Source: Gemmatimonadota bacterium (GTDB lineage Bacteria; Latescibacterota; UBA2968; GCA-2709665). From it: 64,000 nucleotides of DNA. The DNA lies in assembly GCA_028873695.1 (NCBI GenBank), contig JAPPNU010000038.1:55750-119749 (forward strand), written 5' to 3'. Shown here piece by piece: positions 15,773 through 25,425 of the stretch (its first letter is position 1; every line of letters begins with the position of its first letter). The notes beneath the pieces were generated by a model. It was not told the DNA's origin. It worked only from the letters and a program-made list of their open reading frames with translations, and did not search any database. Both the position numbers and the translations under genes were made by a program.

Positions 15773-16660
15773 TCAATCCAGCCGGTTCAGAAACTCGTCC
15801 AGCCATTCATCGGGTCCTCCGTGCCCGGCGAACCCCGTCTCCACGTCCTCATCGGTATGACAATCGGACCCGCCGGTGGAGAACATCCCGTGACGTTCGC
15901 AGTATTCCCGGTATTTCGCCGTAAACTCCGGCGGCACGCTCGGGTGGGCGCACTCGATCCCGTCCAGCGAACACTCCTCACGGAGCGCATCCATCCGTTC
16001 CACGTCGTCTTCCCTGAAATAGCCGAACGGGTGCGCAATCGCCACCAGCGCGCCCGCCTCCTTGACGGCCGGCATCGCGTCCTTCACGTGCGGATACGGC
16101 GGAAACCGGGTCGCCCTGCCCGCTCGCGCCATCAGGTCCGCGTAGTCCTCGGTGCGGTCGATATGCCCCCGCTCCACGCAGTACCGCTGGATGACACCCC
16201 CCTTGACGTGCGTGTTTCCCTGCAACTCGATCGTCTTCGACGGTCTGTACGACTTCAACAGTTCGAGCCGGTCGGCATCCGAGAAATCCAGTCCGAGCGC
16301 CTGCAGGCCGGCCGATATCGCCGCGCCGTAGGCCCGCTGCCAGTCGTGATACGCCTCGAGTACCTGAACCATCGACGCGGGCAGTTCCGCGGGGAAGCCG
16401 TAACATAACAGGTCCACCGACCCGATCGACGTGGTCATCGTCAGTTCGGCCGAGGGTACGACCCGTATCTCCGGATAGCCCGCGGCAATCTCCAGCACCT
16501 CCGGCAGCGAATCCAGCACGTGGTGGTCCGTTATGGTGAAGCACTTCACCCCGAGTTCCCGGGCCCGCCTGAAATGGCTCTCGGGCTGCGCGAGCGCATC
16601 GTAGCTCCAGTACGTATGAAGATGGAGATCGTACCGCGACGTCGTTCCTGCGTCCTCCAT
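15773..16660 (-). CDS. PHP-domain metal-dependent phosphoesterase
   Basis: 295 residues. PHP motifs appear in order: YDLHLHTYWSYD (H13, H15), ITDHHVLDS, the Glu of PSAELTM, IAHPFGY, and GGSDCHTDED near the C-terminus. These bind two or three metals for phosphoester hydrolysis, as in RNase AM/YciV and histidinol-phosphatase relatives. A long helical insert (DWQRAYGAAISAGLQALGLD) is typical of the YciV-like branch. It is the last gene of a tight operon 16 nt behind the dimethylformamidase-like gene. The physiological substrate cannot be inferred. Confidence 0.85.
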   Translation of the reverse strand: MEDAGTTSRYDLHLHTYWSYDALAQPESHFRRARELGVKCFTITDHHVLDSLPEVLEIAAGYPEIRVVPSAELTMTTSIGSVDLLCYGFPAELPASMVQVLEAYHDWQRAYGAAISAGLQALGLDFSDADRLELLKSYRPSKTIELQGNTHVKGGVIQRYCVERGHIDRTEDYADLMARAGRATRFPPYPHVKDAMPAVKEAGALVAIAHPFGYFREDDVERMDALREECSLDGIECAHPSVPPEFTAKYREYCERHGMFSTGGSDCHTDEDVETGFAGHGGPDEWLDEFLNRLD

Positions 16661-16676
16661 TGATCTGCCCCCTTTC

Positions 16677-17999
16677 CTACCGGCGTAGAAACCGGTCGAG
16701 CACGTTCCGCACGACGCCCTGCAGCGCCCGGTCCACGATCAGACTGCCGCCAAAGGCGATCGACCCCACCGAGAACACGCCCCCGCCGCCGGGATGGTCG
16801 TAATACGTCATATGGGCCCCGCCCGACCCGTCCCAATCGTACCCGTCATCAGGATAGACCGCGGATTCTCCCTGTCCCATGTAGTCTTCCGGGTTGATTC
16901 CCCTCGCCAGCACCGTGAGATTGTCCGGAGACCAGCCCTCTCTCACCTGGTCCGCCTCCCAGCCGCTCGCCGCGCCCCCGTTGATGCCCTCTTCGCCGAA
17001 AAGATCCCCGTCTTTCAGACCGAGGCCCTCGAATATCCAGTGCGACGCGGCCTCCACCCGGTACGGCGCGAACGTCATGTATCCCGGCCGCAGATACCCC
17101 ACGCCCAGTACGGCGTGTTCGGGCCGGCCCAGGTTTCGCCACAGCCCGCCCTCCTCGCCATTCTGGTAATGCGGCTTGCCGTCCTTCCGGATTTCCATGG
17201 TCCGGCAGGTGGAATCCCAGGTCACCTTCCAGTAAACGCCGTTTCCCGACAGATAGAGCAGGCTGCCGCCCGCGTCCAGCCAGGCGTCCAGGTGGTCCCG
17301 CATCGGCTCCGACCAGTACTCGCTGTGCGTATTGATCACGAGCGCGCCGTAGTCCGCCAGCCAGTCCCAGCCGCGATGCAGATCAAGATCGGAATAGACG
17401 TCGACCGCGTAGCCGCACGCCGCCAGCCAGTCCAGGACCCACATTTCGGCCCGCAACAGATGGCTTCTGCCCTCCCCTTCCGGGGTCGCGGTGGGCATGG
17501 GACGGTCCAGGCTGAGCGCAACGGGTTGCGGCTCGCTATAGGCCGAACGTCCTCCCCATCCGTTGTACGCGTTCCAGGTGTTGGAGGATGCCAGCACGGC
17601 CACGTCGCCCCTCAGGTGGAACCGGGGCTTGATGATGAACGGAACGTGGCACGTCGCGCCCCTTTCGTCCACGAACTCCGCGGAATAGATCCACGACCGC
17701 GTCTCCTCCGGCACGATCCAGTAGAAATCCGACGCCCAGTCGCAGCCCTTCTCCCACGCCCTGTCGGGACACGCCTGCATCCTCCCCCGCAACCCCTCCA
17801 ATTTACCGATCTCGATATTGGATTTACCGGCGCTGCGGAACCTGACGCGATAGCTGCGTGCGTTCGTGGTCATCCGAAAGGCAATGTTGTCATCGGGCGA
17901 CGCGCTGAGCCGGGAAGCGTAACCCTGCATTCTGGTCACGTCGGGAGGCGGATGCACCGGCGGCGCGATGCTGTGTGAGTTCCGCGTATCCTTCTTCAT
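16677..17999 (-). CDS. N,N-dimethylformamidase beta-subunit-like protein
   Basis: 440 residues from ATG 17999 (AGAGG upstream), 10 nt behind the oxidoreductase. The middle and C-terminal parts show the features of the large-subunit C-terminal domain of N,N-dimethylformamidase: VDVYSDLDLHRGWDWL, the THSEYWSEPMRDHLDAWL helix and GGSLLYLSGNGVYWKV. The family has a flavodoxin or glutamine-amidotransferase-like fold and hydrolyses formamides, but many members in environmental genomes are uncharacterised. No signal peptide is seen. Given its partners (a sugar-type oxidoreductase and a PHP hydrolase), the true substrate is probably not dimethylformamide. Confidence 0.75.
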   Translation of the reverse strand: MKKDTRNSHSIAPPVHPPPDVTRMQGYASRLSASPDDNIAFRMTTNARSYRVRFRSAGKSNIEIGKLEGLRGRMQACPDRAWEKGCDWASDFYWIVPEETRSWIYSAEFVDERGATCHVPFIIKPRFHLRGDVAVLASSNTWNAYNGWGGRSAYSEPQPVALSLDRPMPTATPEGEGRSHLLRAEMWVLDWLAACGYAVDVYSDLDLHRGWDWLADYGALVINTHSEYWSEPMRDHLDAWLDAGGSLLYLSGNGVYWKVTWDSTCRTMEIRKDGKPHYQNGEEGGLWRNLGRPEHAVLGVGYLRPGYMTFAPYRVEAASHWIFEGLGLKDGDLFGEEGINGGAASGWEADQVREGWSPDNLTVLARGINPEDYMGQGESAVYPDDGYDWDGSGGAHMTYYDHPGGGGVFSVGSIAFGGSLIVDRALQGVVRNVLDRFLRR

Positions 18000-18009
18000 G
18001 CCATTCCTC

Positions 18010-19044
18010 TCATTCGTATCTCGCCCTGATCGCCGTTCCCCGCCTCGCGCTTTCCACCGCAAGATCGAGAATGTGTATGGGGCGCCGGGCCCACTCGGGA
18101 GTGATCACCAGGTCTTCGTCTGCAGTCAGGTGCCGGGCGATATTGTCGTAAAACGCCTCCCAGCGGCTGGCCATGTTGGCGCCCTTCGTCACCACCTTTT
18201 CGCTTCCCCGCTGACGGATCAGTTCGTACTTGCGTCCGTCGAAGATATAGCTTCCCTCGGTACCCGAGATCTCCAACTGACCGGGCCTGGGATTTGACTC
18301 CAGCGAAGATACCGTGAGACTCAGCCATGCGCCGTTGTCGAACCTGACCACCGCGCACGCCACGTCCTCGTTCGTGTCCTCCTTCCACGGCGTCTCGTCC
18401 GCCCAGAAGCCGTTTTTCGCGAACCCGGATACCTCGACGATTCCCGCGGGAACGATCTGGAGCCCGTACTCCAGCAGATGCACGCCCCAATCGTACATGA
18501 TGCCTCCGGAAATCGACCGGCTGCTCCGCCACCAGTCTCCCGGGTGACCGTATCCGCCGATTCGGGCGTCGACGCGGTAGATCTCGCCGATCGCCTTCTC
18601 GTCGTGGAGATGCCTGAGCGCCTCCAGGACGCACCCGTCCCAGTGCCGGTTGTGGTACGCGGTGACCAGCAGGTCCCGCGCGTGTGCCTCGCGAATCATG
18701 GCGTCGCATTCTTCCGTCGTAATGGCAAACGGTTTCTCGCTGACGACGTGACGTCCCGCGCGAAGGCATTGCAGGGCCAGCTCTGCATGCGTGTTGTGCG
18801 GCGTGATCAGCACCACCAGGTTCACGTCCGAGTCTCGCAGCATTTCATCGACGGAACGATATTGTTCGATTCCGGGGAAATCCTGCCCCGCCGCGTTCAG
18901 CCGCTCCGGATCCGTCTCCGCCACCGCGCACGGCGTCATGCCCGCTTTCCGCGTATCGGTCAGGTGCCTCCGGCCCATATCGAATGCCGCGCCGTAACCG
19001 ACCACGCCGGTCTTCACGTCCGCGGCCCGTGCGAATCTCGCCAT
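18010..19044 (-). CDS. Gfo/Idh/MocA-family oxidoreductase
   Basis: 344 residues from ATG 19044 with GAGGGGAG upstream. The N-terminal Rossmann fold begins at VKTGVVGYGAAFDMGRRHL, with LVVLITPHNTHAELALQCL and the family hallmark HVVSEKPFAIT. The substrate domain has a YRVDARIGGYG strand and the ISGGIMYDWGVHLLEYGL helix containing the conserved Asp/His pair. Members oxidise or reduce sugars and inositols with NAD(P). First gene of a three-gene operon with the dimethylformamidase-like and PHP genes; a repeat block (19151-19532) occupies the upstream region. Confidence 0.9.
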   Translation of the reverse strand: MARFARAADVKTGVVGYGAAFDMGRRHLTDTRKAGMTPCAVAETDPERLNAAGQDFPGIEQYRSVDEMLRDSDVNLVVLITPHNTHAELALQCLRAGRHVVSEKPFAITTEECDAMIREAHARDLLVTAYHNRHWDGCVLEALRHLHDEKAIGEIYRVDARIGGYGHPGDWWRSSRSISGGIMYDWGVHLLEYGLQIVPAGIVEVSGFAKNGFWADETPWKEDTNEDVACAVVRFDNGAWLSLTVSSLESNPRPGQLEISGTEGSYIFDGRKYELIRQRGSEKVVTKGANMASRWEAFYDNIARHLTADEDLVITPEWARRPIHILDLAVESARRGTAIRARYE

Positions 19045-19843
19045 CGATCTCCCCTCCGTCAGCTATCGCGTTCACACATCAAAGAGGAGTCCCGGCATCT
19101 GGACACGCCGGGACTTGGCTATACATTGTTGAGTACAATCGTCATCAGACATCACTGCTGTCCAGGAACTGTGGGATTCACAGAGGTAAGGTTCGAAAAG
19201 CGGCTGCAATTGGCGATTTTGTACGGGTCTGACCCGGATAGCGGAAACCAGGTCGCCATCAGTCGGTGTTTGTTGCAACGCCTGTCATTCTGATCGCATT
19301 CGAGAAAATTTCGCCGCTTCCGTCCCGCTCCGCAGGCGGACGTGCTGCCTCTCAGGTATCGACACGTGAGAATCCTACGTGGATGATCCGATGCTGCAGT
19401 AGATCCTTCGTCGGCCTGCTCTGCATGGCAGTCTGATCTTACGTGTAGCGGACATGTTTCGCCGACGTCGTACGCAGGCCTCCTCTGGATGACAGTTTTG
19501 GCGAAGGTGTGGGCTCAGCGTTTCGCCAATTGCTGTGGACGATTTTCCCCCATACCCCCGGTCGCCAGCTGTGAAATACATTGATGGGGCGAGAACTGTT
19601 TTTCCTCCCTCTCTCCCGCGGGAGCAAGGTCTGGGTGGCGGGGAGTGGCGGCCTATGATCTTACCTTTCGTTCTTGCTTTTAGCTGATAGCTGACGGTTG
19701 AGAGCTGATTGCTTTTTCCGAGAGATCTGCGGGGCCGGGCGGTGGGGTAGACTTCGCTTTTGCCTTTCGATCTTAGCTGATGGCTGACGGCTGATCGCTG
19801 ACAGCTTCATCTGCGGGGCCCGCGGGAGAGGCCCCGAACGCGG
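19045..19843. other. Intergenic repeat region
   Basis: About 800 bp without a gene. Holds repeat copy 2 (19151-19532) and two AGCTGATAGCTGACGG-type tracts at 19681-19711 and 19774-19806. It must also hold the promoter of the oxidoreductase operon and the 3' end of the M16 transcript. Confidence 0.65.
19151..19532 (+). repeat. Interspersed repeat upstream of the oxidoreductase operon, copy 2
   Basis: Partner of 15010-15312, with an additional roughly 100-bp segment around 19205-19306. Same orientation relative to the gene that follows on the minus strand. Confidence 0.75.
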
Positions 19844-22729
19844 TCAGGATCCATCGGTTTTATCCGGAGGACTTCCGTCCCCGTCCTGAGATCCGTCCTG
19901 CGCCTCTTCGGGATAGAGCACGAAACGCGCGTAGTTCTCCATATTGAAATGCTTCCGCGCCGCGTCCCGGACGACGTCGGACGTCAGCCCGTCCACCAGT
20001 TCGTCGTACTTGAGGATGTTGGCGGGATCCTGTCCCAGCCAGTAGTTTGACGAAAGCGTCCTCCGCCAGAACCCGTTCTCCTTCAGCGCCGCTTCCCGGG
20101 CGCGGCGGTCCGCCTCCTGGACTTTCTCGATATTCGTATCCGATGCGCCGAACTGCTTCAAGCTGTCGATCTGAGCGAAAACCGCCCGCGTCAGTTGGTC
20201 GACGCTGTCGGGCGCGCAGCCGAAGCTGATCCGGATACTGTACCGCTGTTCGGGATAACGTGACGTTGACACGCCCACGCCCACGCCGTAGGTCCCGCCC
20301 ATCTCCTCTCTCAGAACCTCGCGAAGCCGGATCCGGAGGACGTCGATTGCCGACCCCAGATTGTAGCTGTTTTTCCGGCTCCATTCGAAAGGCCCGGTGA
20401 AGACGATCCGGTTGCTGCTCTTCGGCTCGAGTCCCTTATGGATCGTCTTCTCGATGACGCCCCGGGGTGGCCGGATCCCCGCGTCGCGCCATGTCTCCGT
20501 TCGCCGCGTCGCTGGCAGCCCACCCAGGTACGTCTTCACCAGCGGACGGATACCGTCCGGATCGATGTTGCCGACAAAGAAGAACGTGAAATCGCTCGCG
20601 TCGGCGAACCGGTCCTTGTAAATCTCGAACGAACGCTCCAGGTTCATTTCATCCAGAAGCGCTTCCGACCAGACCCGCGCGCGGTGATGGTATTGCGACA
20701 TGGTAACCTGAATCGTATCGCCGAACGCCGCTCCCGGGCTGGCGCTGCGGTTTTCCAGGGATCCGCGGATGCGCTGCACGTAGGCCTGATACGCCTCCGG
20801 GTCCTTCCGGGGCGCCGTAAACCTCAGGTAGATCAACCGGAACATCGTCTCCAGGTCCTTCAGGGAGGCGCTGCCGCGAACGCCCTCCCTCAGTTCTCCG
20901 ATCCACGGGGATACCCGCACCACTTTTCCTGCCAGTTTCTTCTCCAGCCCGATCGCGTCAAAGGCGCCCAGGCCCCCTTCCTGGACGACGGCAGTCGCGG
21001 TTGCGGCTGCAAGATAGTCCTCGTCCGAAACAAGACCGTGTCCGCCGGGGCTGAATGCCGAGAACAACACCTCGTCGTTCTTGAAATCGGTCGGCTTCAG
21101 TACGACGCGCACACCGTTCGACAGCGTCCATTCGGTCACGTCCAGTTCGGCGATCTTCTTCTCCGCGACGATTTCGCCGGGCGCCGGCGGCGTCTCGACG
21201 AGCGGCCGGGCCGAGGCCGCGTCTTCGTAGGGCTCGATCTCCATCTCGTCGACGCGCGCGATGACCGCCGTCAGTTCCTCTTCGGTGGGCATCGTCACAC
21301 CCTGCTTCTCCGGACCGTCGACCAGAACCACGCGGTTATGCGAGGTGATCCACTCGCCGGCGAGGCGGTTCACATCGGCCAGCCGGATTTCCGGGACCAT
21401 CTCCTGATAGAGCTTGAATTCATACTCGATCCCCGGAATCGGTTCGCCCGTGAGAAAATGCCGGATATATTCACTCGCATATCTGCGGGAACGGGCCTTG
21501 TCCCGCTCCGTGTAAGCACGCTCCATCCCCCGCAGCGCCCCGGTTTTCTCACGGTCGAGTTCCGACTGGGTAAACCCGTGCAGGCGCACCCTTCTGGCTT
21601 CCGTGAGTACGGCCTCCAGCCCCCGCAGAATCCCGCCCTCTCTCACGACGGCGCCCTGCAGGTAAAACTCGCTTGTCCGGATGAATCGCCCCTGGCTGGA
21701 GTACGCGAACAGAAAAGGCGCGTCGGGCTTTTTCGTCAGTTCCCGCAGCCGCGCGTTCAGCATCCTGTTGTAAAGCGACTCGACGATGTTCTGGCGGTAG
21801 GCTCCGGCCGAGTCCTGTTCGCGCACGGGTTGCTTGTAGTAAATGGAAACGTTCGTTCTCGTCGCCTCCGGATCGGTGGCGACGGCGAACAGGGTCTCCT
21901 CGTGACCAGGCAGCGGATATAGCGTCCGCTCTCTGGGTTGGCTCGCCGCGGGAATCCGCCCGAAATGCGTCTGAATCAACCCCTCGATCCATGCCGTATT
22001 GAAATCGCCCACGGCGATGACGGACATCAGGTCCGGGCGGTACCACTCACGATAGAACCGCTTCGCCGCCTCGTGCCTGAAGGTGTCCAGCACGGCCTTC
22101 TTCCCGATGGGCAGCCTCTCCGCGTACCGGGAGCCCTTGAGCAGGATCGGGAACTGTTTGTCCCGCAACCGTGCGCCCGCGCCCCGGCCCAGGCGCCATT
22201 CCTCGATCACCACGCCTCGCTCCTTGTCGATCTCCTCCGCTTCAAACAGAATGCCCGACGCCCAGTCTTCCAGGATCTGGAACGCCTGCGTCACAATCAG
22301 CGCACTGTCCGTGGGCACCTGGAGCATGTACACGGTCTCGTCGAAGCTCGTGTAAGCATTCAGGTCGGGACCGAAACGCATGCCGATCGATTCCAGGTAA
22401 TTCACCAGGTCCAGCTTCGGGAAATTCCGGGTCCCGTTGAACGCCATATGTTCCACGAAGTGAGCCAGGCCCTGCTGGTCCTCGTCTTCCAGAATCGAAC
22501 CCGCGTTCACCACCAGCCGCAACTCGGCGCGATTTTCCGGCCGCTGGTTCTCGCGGATAACGTACCGGATGCCGTTCGGAAGCGTGCCAAGCGTCAGATT
22601 CGGATCCACCGGCAGTTTCGGCGCCGGAGGCGGCGCAACAGGCTCCGGCGGGGCCGCCTGTTGCGGTGCGGCACAGGCGCCGAACAGGACGAGAAAAAAC
22701 AAAACCGGAAACCGCAGAACACATTTCAT
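19844..22729 (-). CDS. M16-family zinc metallopeptidase, lipoprotein
   Basis: 961 residues from ATG 22729, whose ribosome site GAGGAC overlaps the proA stop. A lipoprotein signal peptide ends in LFGAC (Cys19), then a Pro/Ala linker, so the enzyme is tethered to a membrane outside the cytoplasm. The first M16 domain has the inverted zinc site H90-F-V-E93-H94 and the third ligand E170, spaced 76 residues as in pitrilysins. The second M16 half (about 520-900) lacks the zinc site, as usual for the two-domain clam-shell form. It degrades peptides; substrates here are unknown. It follows proA by 10 nt, an unexpected pairing. Confidence 0.92.
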   Translation of the reverse strand: MKCVLRFPVLFFLVLFGACAAPQQAAPPEPVAPPPAPKLPVDPNLTLGTLPNGIRYVIRENQRPENRAELRLVVNAGSILEDEDQQGLAHFVEHMAFNGTRNFPKLDLVNYLESIGMRFGPDLNAYTSFDETVYMLQVPTDSALIVTQAFQILEDWASGILFEAEEIDKERGVVIEEWRLGRGAGARLRDKQFPILLKGSRYAERLPIGKKAVLDTFRHEAAKRFYREWYRPDLMSVIAVGDFNTAWIEGLIQTHFGRIPAASQPRERTLYPLPGHEETLFAVATDPEATRTNVSIYYKQPVREQDSAGAYRQNIVESLYNRMLNARLRELTKKPDAPFLFAYSSQGRFIRTSEFYLQGAVVREGGILRGLEAVLTEARRVRLHGFTQSELDREKTGALRGMERAYTERDKARSRRYASEYIRHFLTGEPIPGIEYEFKLYQEMVPEIRLADVNRLAGEWITSHNRVVLVDGPEKQGVTMPTEEELTAVIARVDEMEIEPYEDAASARPLVETPPAPGEIVAEKKIAELDVTEWTLSNGVRVVLKPTDFKNDEVLFSAFSPGGHGLVSDEDYLAAATATAVVQEGGLGAFDAIGLEKKLAGKVVRVSPWIGELREGVRGSASLKDLETMFRLIYLRFTAPRKDPEAYQAYVQRIRGSLENRSASPGAAFGDTIQVTMSQYHHRARVWSEALLDEMNLERSFEIYKDRFADASDFTFFFVGNIDPDGIRPLVKTYLGGLPATRRTETWRDAGIRPPRGVIEKTIHKGLEPKSSNRIVFTGPFEWSRKNSYNLGSAIDVLRIRLREVLREEMGGTYGVGVGVSTSRYPEQRYSIRISFGCAPDSVDQLTRAVFAQIDSLKQFGASDTNIEKVQEADRRAREAALKENGFWRRTLSSNYWLGQDPANILKYDELVDGLTSDVVRDAARKHFNMENYARFVLYPEEAQDGSQDGDGSPPDKTDGS

Positions 22730-22739
22730 TGAAAAGTCC

Positions 22740-24074
22740 TCAGCTTTGGGGAGTCCACGTTTCGGCGAGGGGGCGATGTGTGAACGCCTTTGCGTCTTCC
22801 CCGAGATAATCGCCCGCAACCTGCCCGTTACCCTCGATGATGTATTTGTAGATTACCAGGCCCTCGAGACCGACGGGACCCCGGCTGTGCAGCCGGTTTG
22901 TGCTGATCCCCACCTCGGCGCCCAGGCCGTAGCGGAACCCGTCGGCAAACCGGGTTGACGCGTTGTGCAGCGTGGACGCGGAATCCACCTCGCGGAGGAA
23001 CCGGGACGCCGCCGCCCTGTCTTCGGTGACAATCGCATCGGTGTGGTTGCTGCTGTAGCGGTTGATATGATCGACCGCTTCCTGAACCCCGTTCACCACT
23101 TTGACCGAGATCACCATATCGAGGTATTCCGCCGCCCAGTCCTCCTCGGACGCGGCGGCCACCTCGCCCCCTGCCAGCGAACGCGTCAGATCGTCCCCGC
23201 GTACCGCCACGCCGTTCCGCCCGTAGATCCCAACCATATCCGGCAGGAAATCCCCCGCGATATCTCTGTCGACAAGCAGCGTTTCAACCGCGTTGCAGCC
23301 CGAGGGATACTGGGTCTTGGCATCCAGACAGATCCGCTTCGCCTTGTCGAGGTTCGCCCCCGCGTGCACGTACACGTGGCAGATGCCGTCGGCATGCCCC
23401 ATCACCGGAATTCTCGTATTCCTCATAATGTGCTGGACCAGTTCGTTGCCGCCCCTCGGGATGATGAGATCGATCAGATCGTGCAGGTCCAGCATGGCCT
23501 GCACCTCCTCACGCGCCTCCATCAGATGCATCCACCCGTCCGGAATACCGGGCAGGCCGCGTGTCGAGGCAATGAGGACGTTCGCCAGCGCGCGGTTGGA
23601 ATGAAACGCCTCGCTGCCGCCCTTCAGCAAAACCGCATTGCCGGACTTCAGGCAGAGCGTGGCGATCTGCACGAGCGCGTCCGGCCGCGATTCGAATACG
23701 ATCCCCAGGACACCGATGGGTACCGATACTTTATACACTTTCAAACCACGGTCCATTTCCGTCGCCGCCAGCGTCCGGCCGATCGGGTCCGCCTGCTCCC
23801 TTACGCTTTGAACGCCACGGATGATTTCATTGCGCAGCTTGACCTCATCCACCTTCAGTCGCCCCACCAGCGCACCCGTCAGCCTGCCCTCGGCAAGCAT
23901 CACTTGCGCGGCCTCCAGGTCCCTCCGGTTCGCCTCCAGAATGGCGCCCGCGTTGGCTTCCAGGCCCCGCGCGATCGCTCCCAGCGCCGCGTTTCGCTCC
24001 CCCCCGGTGGCGTTGCTCAGCTGCAAGGCCGCGGCGCGGGCGCCCTCGGCTCTGGCTCTAATTTCGTCCGACAT
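22740..24074 (-). CDS. proA: Glutamate-5-semialdehyde dehydrogenase
   Basis: 444 residues starting MSDEIRARAEG at ATG 24074 after GGAGGGTGGAGGAA. Full-length ProA: the VFESRPDALVQIA motif (127-139), catalytic C260 in QYPSGCNAVETLL, and the C-terminal HSRGPVGLEGL segment. It reduces glutamyl-5-phosphate to the semialdehyde in proline synthesis using NADPH. The usual partner proB is not next to it; instead an Ldh-family dehydrogenase lies upstream (43-nt gap) and the M16 peptidase downstream (10 nt). Confidence 0.95.
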   Translation of the reverse strand: MSDEIRARAEGARAAALQLSNATGGERNAALGAIARGLEANAGAILEANRRDLEAAQVMLAEGRLTGALVGRLKVDEVKLRNEIIRGVQSVREQADPIGRTLAATEMDRGLKVYKVSVPIGVLGIVFESRPDALVQIATLCLKSGNAVLLKGGSEAFHSNRALANVLIASTRGLPGIPDGWMHLMEAREEVQAMLDLHDLIDLIIPRGGNELVQHIMRNTRIPVMGHADGICHVYVHAGANLDKAKRICLDAKTQYPSGCNAVETLLVDRDIAGDFLPDMVGIYGRNGVAVRGDDLTRSLAGGEVAAASEEDWAAEYLDMVISVKVVNGVQEAVDHINRYSSNHTDAIVTEDRAAASRFLREVDSASTLHNASTRFADGFRYGLGAEVGISTNRLHSRGPVGLEGLVIYKYIIEGNGQVAGDYLGEDAKAFTHRPLAETWTPQS

Positions 24075-24117
24075 TTCCTCCACCCTCCTGCGGTAAACAA
24101 TAGATCTCCGTAACACC

Positions 24118-25161
24118 CTACAGTTCGAGGCCGACTCTTTTCGCGGTCTCGACAATCTGCTCCCAGGTGGCGTCAGGCACGGGAATGCCGGACGCCGACC
24201 GCTCCGTCCGGGTGCGCCACGAACGCTCTCCGGGCACCAGCACCTCGTCCGACCCCGGCGCCGGTTCGGCCGACTTCACGTAGTCGACGAACCGCTTTAC
24301 CTCCGCCTTGAACGCCTCCAGCGGCTGAAACGCTTCAATATTGATGGCCTGGACGAAAAGCGCGTTGCCGGTCTCTCTGGAGTTTTCACGGGAACAACCG
24401 GCGGGCGACAGGGCGCCCGAGAGGATGTCGATCACGAAAGCCAGCCCGTATCCCTTGTGCGCAACGGGCCCGCCGAACGGGAGCAACGCGCCTCTCGGCT
24501 CCGTCATATAATCCCGGGGATCGTTGGTGGGAAACCCCTTGTGGTCGATCATCCATCCGTCCGGCATCCGTTCGCCCTTCGCCAGCGTCACGCGAACCTT
24601 GCCTCCCGCAGCCACCGCGGTCGTGAAGTCCAGCGCGATCGGAAATTCGCCGGCGGACGGACACGCCACCGCGAGGCAGTTCGCGGGAAGGATTCTTCCG
24701 ATTCCGCCCGACGGGGGCATCGCCAGATCGGCACCGTGTCCGTTGTTTGCGAGTATGCCGATCATGTCCGCTTCAGCGGCGAGCGGCGTGAAGGCGCCCA
24801 GACGGCCGACGTGGTTGCACCGGTGAACCGTGACCAGCCCGATCGAGGCCTCGCGGGCCTTGCGGATGGCAACCTTCATCGCGGCAACCGCGGTTACGTG
24901 TCCGAACCCCCAGTTTCCGTTCAACACCGCCGTTGCGGGCGTTTCCCGTTCCACCTCGACCGCCGCGCCCGGAACAATCTGTCCGGACGCCACCCCGGCA
25001 ACGTACTGCGGCAGGCGCAGTATGCCGTGCGAGTCGTGGCCGGAAAGGCTGGACTCCACCAGTTGCCCCGCGACAGTCTCCGCCTCTTCGGACGTGGCGC
25101 CCGCGCGCTCGTAGATCTCCCGACCAATTCGATGCAGTTCGGCGGCGCTAAAAACCGGCAT
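24118..25161 (-). CDS. Ldh-family NAD(P)-dependent oxidoreductase
   Basis: 347 residues from ATG 25161. Matches the malate/L-lactate dehydrogenase family (Ldh_2): SSLSGHDSHGILRLPQYV near the N-terminus, the THR-like segment VTVHRCNHVGRLGAF, LANNGHGADLAMPP, and LPFGGPVAHKGYGLAF. Family members oxidise 2-hydroxy acids such as lactate, malate, ureidoglycolate or 2,3-diketogulonate; specificity cannot be read here. Upstream of proA in the same direction, and preceded by a copy of the 215-bp repeat. Confidence 0.9.
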   Translation of the reverse strand: MPVFSAAELHRIGREIYERAGATSEEAETVAGQLVESSLSGHDSHGILRLPQYVAGVASGQIVPGAAVEVERETPATAVLNGNWGFGHVTAVAAMKVAIRKAREASIGLVTVHRCNHVGRLGAFTPLAAEADMIGILANNGHGADLAMPPSGGIGRILPANCLAVACPSAGEFPIALDFTTAVAAGGKVRVTLAKGERMPDGWMIDHKGFPTNDPRDYMTEPRGALLPFGGPVAHKGYGLAFVIDILSGALSPAGCSRENSRETGNALFVQAINIEAFQPLEAFKAEVKRFVDYVKSAEPAPGSDEVLVPGERSWRTRTERSASGIPVPDATWEQIVETAKRVGLEL

Positions 25162-25210
25162 ATGTAAACCCCACAAGAACGATACGTTTGAACCAGGGTG
25201 TCGTTAACTC

Positions 25211-25425
25211 TGATTCGAAATTTTCCTGGGACCTGAATGTCGAATTTATACAGAAGAACAAAGACGAATTGACGTCAAAGTTCCCGGATATTTGAGGTGG
25301 CTGGACGTGAACGGAATCTTCAGCCATTTGTACGACCTCGATACCCCGCTTTTGCGCAGATACCTTCTGTGCCTTTTGTGCTTTTTGTGGTAAATTTCGC
25401 CTTTGTTTTTTTTGAATTGAGGTTA
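25211..25425 (+). repeat. 215-bp interspersed repeat, copy 2
   Basis: Gap-free partner of 10921-11135. Occupies nearly all of the space between the Ldh-family gene and the 3' end of the acyl-CoA ligase gene at 25423. Confidence 0.85.
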
